Below, piece after piece: positions 28,890 through 30,963 of a DNA stretch of 30,963 nucleotides. The DNA comes from an uncultured Eubacteriales bacterium (GTDB taxonomy: Bacteria; Bacillota; Clostridia; Christensenellales; Aristaeellaceae). Both the position numbers and the translations under genes were made by a program. Positions within the stretch are counted from its first letter, which is position 1. Each line of letters begins with the position of its first letter. Under the pieces are notes generated by a model, which saw only the letters and a program-made list of their open reading frames with translations, made no database searches and had not been told where the DNA came from. The DNA lies in contig UQNM01000027.1 in the NCBI GenBank assembly GCA_900542395.1, forward strand, positions 1-30,963, written 5' to 3'.

Positions 28890-30963
<2,074 letters not shown>

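Overview
The window looks like a chromosomal segment of a strictly anaerobic, Gram-positive Clostridia (Bacillota), probably gut-associated. The reasons are an [FeFe]-hydrogenase cluster, an LPQTG sortase-anchored surface protein, a lipoprotein-plus-hybrid-kinase operon, strong AGGAGG ribosome sites and a Clostridia-like 23S/5S rRNA operon. Species cannot be named from what is visible.

Layout. (1) 1-2951 is mobile-element debris: an AT-rich gene-free stretch, a complete 1,105-bp IS630-family insertion sequence (531-1635) whose transposase needs a -1 frameshift, a MobV-type relaxase whose last codons are supplied by the IS inverted repeat, and a small CPxCG protein that has apparently lost its start codon but overlaps the relaxase start (GTGA). 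(2) 2951-8734 is a three-gene operon behind a good promoter and a roughly 210-nt structured leader: a lipoprotein that fuses a solute-binding protein to a 5'-nucleotidase C-terminal-type domain, a membrane hybrid histidine kinase with two receiver domains, and a secreted C39-like cysteine peptidase. (3) 8735-10629 holds a broken aminoglycoside-3-N-acetyltransferase-like pseudogene, a membrane-anchored Ntn-type amidase (minus strand) and a divergent promoter region. (4) 10630-12696 is a GH36 alpha-galactosidase.

(5) 12745-21308, all minus strand, is an [FeFe]-hydrogenase locus in two transcription units. The upstream unit encodes a DRTGG protein, an anti-sigma-factor-like ATPase, a putative sensory hydrogenase, a second DRTGG protein and a PHP phosphoesterase. 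The downstream unit encodes HydC, a kinase-like ATPase without a phospho-accepting histidine domain, a thioredoxin-like [2Fe-2S] protein, HydB and HydA, which is the composition of an NAD(H)/ferredoxin electron-bifurcating hydrogenase. Tight spacing and 4-nt ATGA overlaps indicate co-translation. The sensory-type protein keeps all H-cluster cysteines but has lost proton-relay residues, while catalytic HydA carries Ser where CpI has the H-cluster ligand Cys300.

(6) 21535-28295, plus strand, is a TetR regulator, a parvulin-type foldase and a 1,626-residue LPQTG surface protein, apparently one operon in which the foldase may serve the surface protein. (7) 28346-30963, minus strand, is the 3' end of an rRNA operon: partial 23S, complete 5S, a 20-bp perfect-stem terminator, and just beyond it a 28-bp copy of the 5S 3' end that looks like a relic of a former 5S gene. 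No tRNA gene, CRISPR array or 16S gene was seen.
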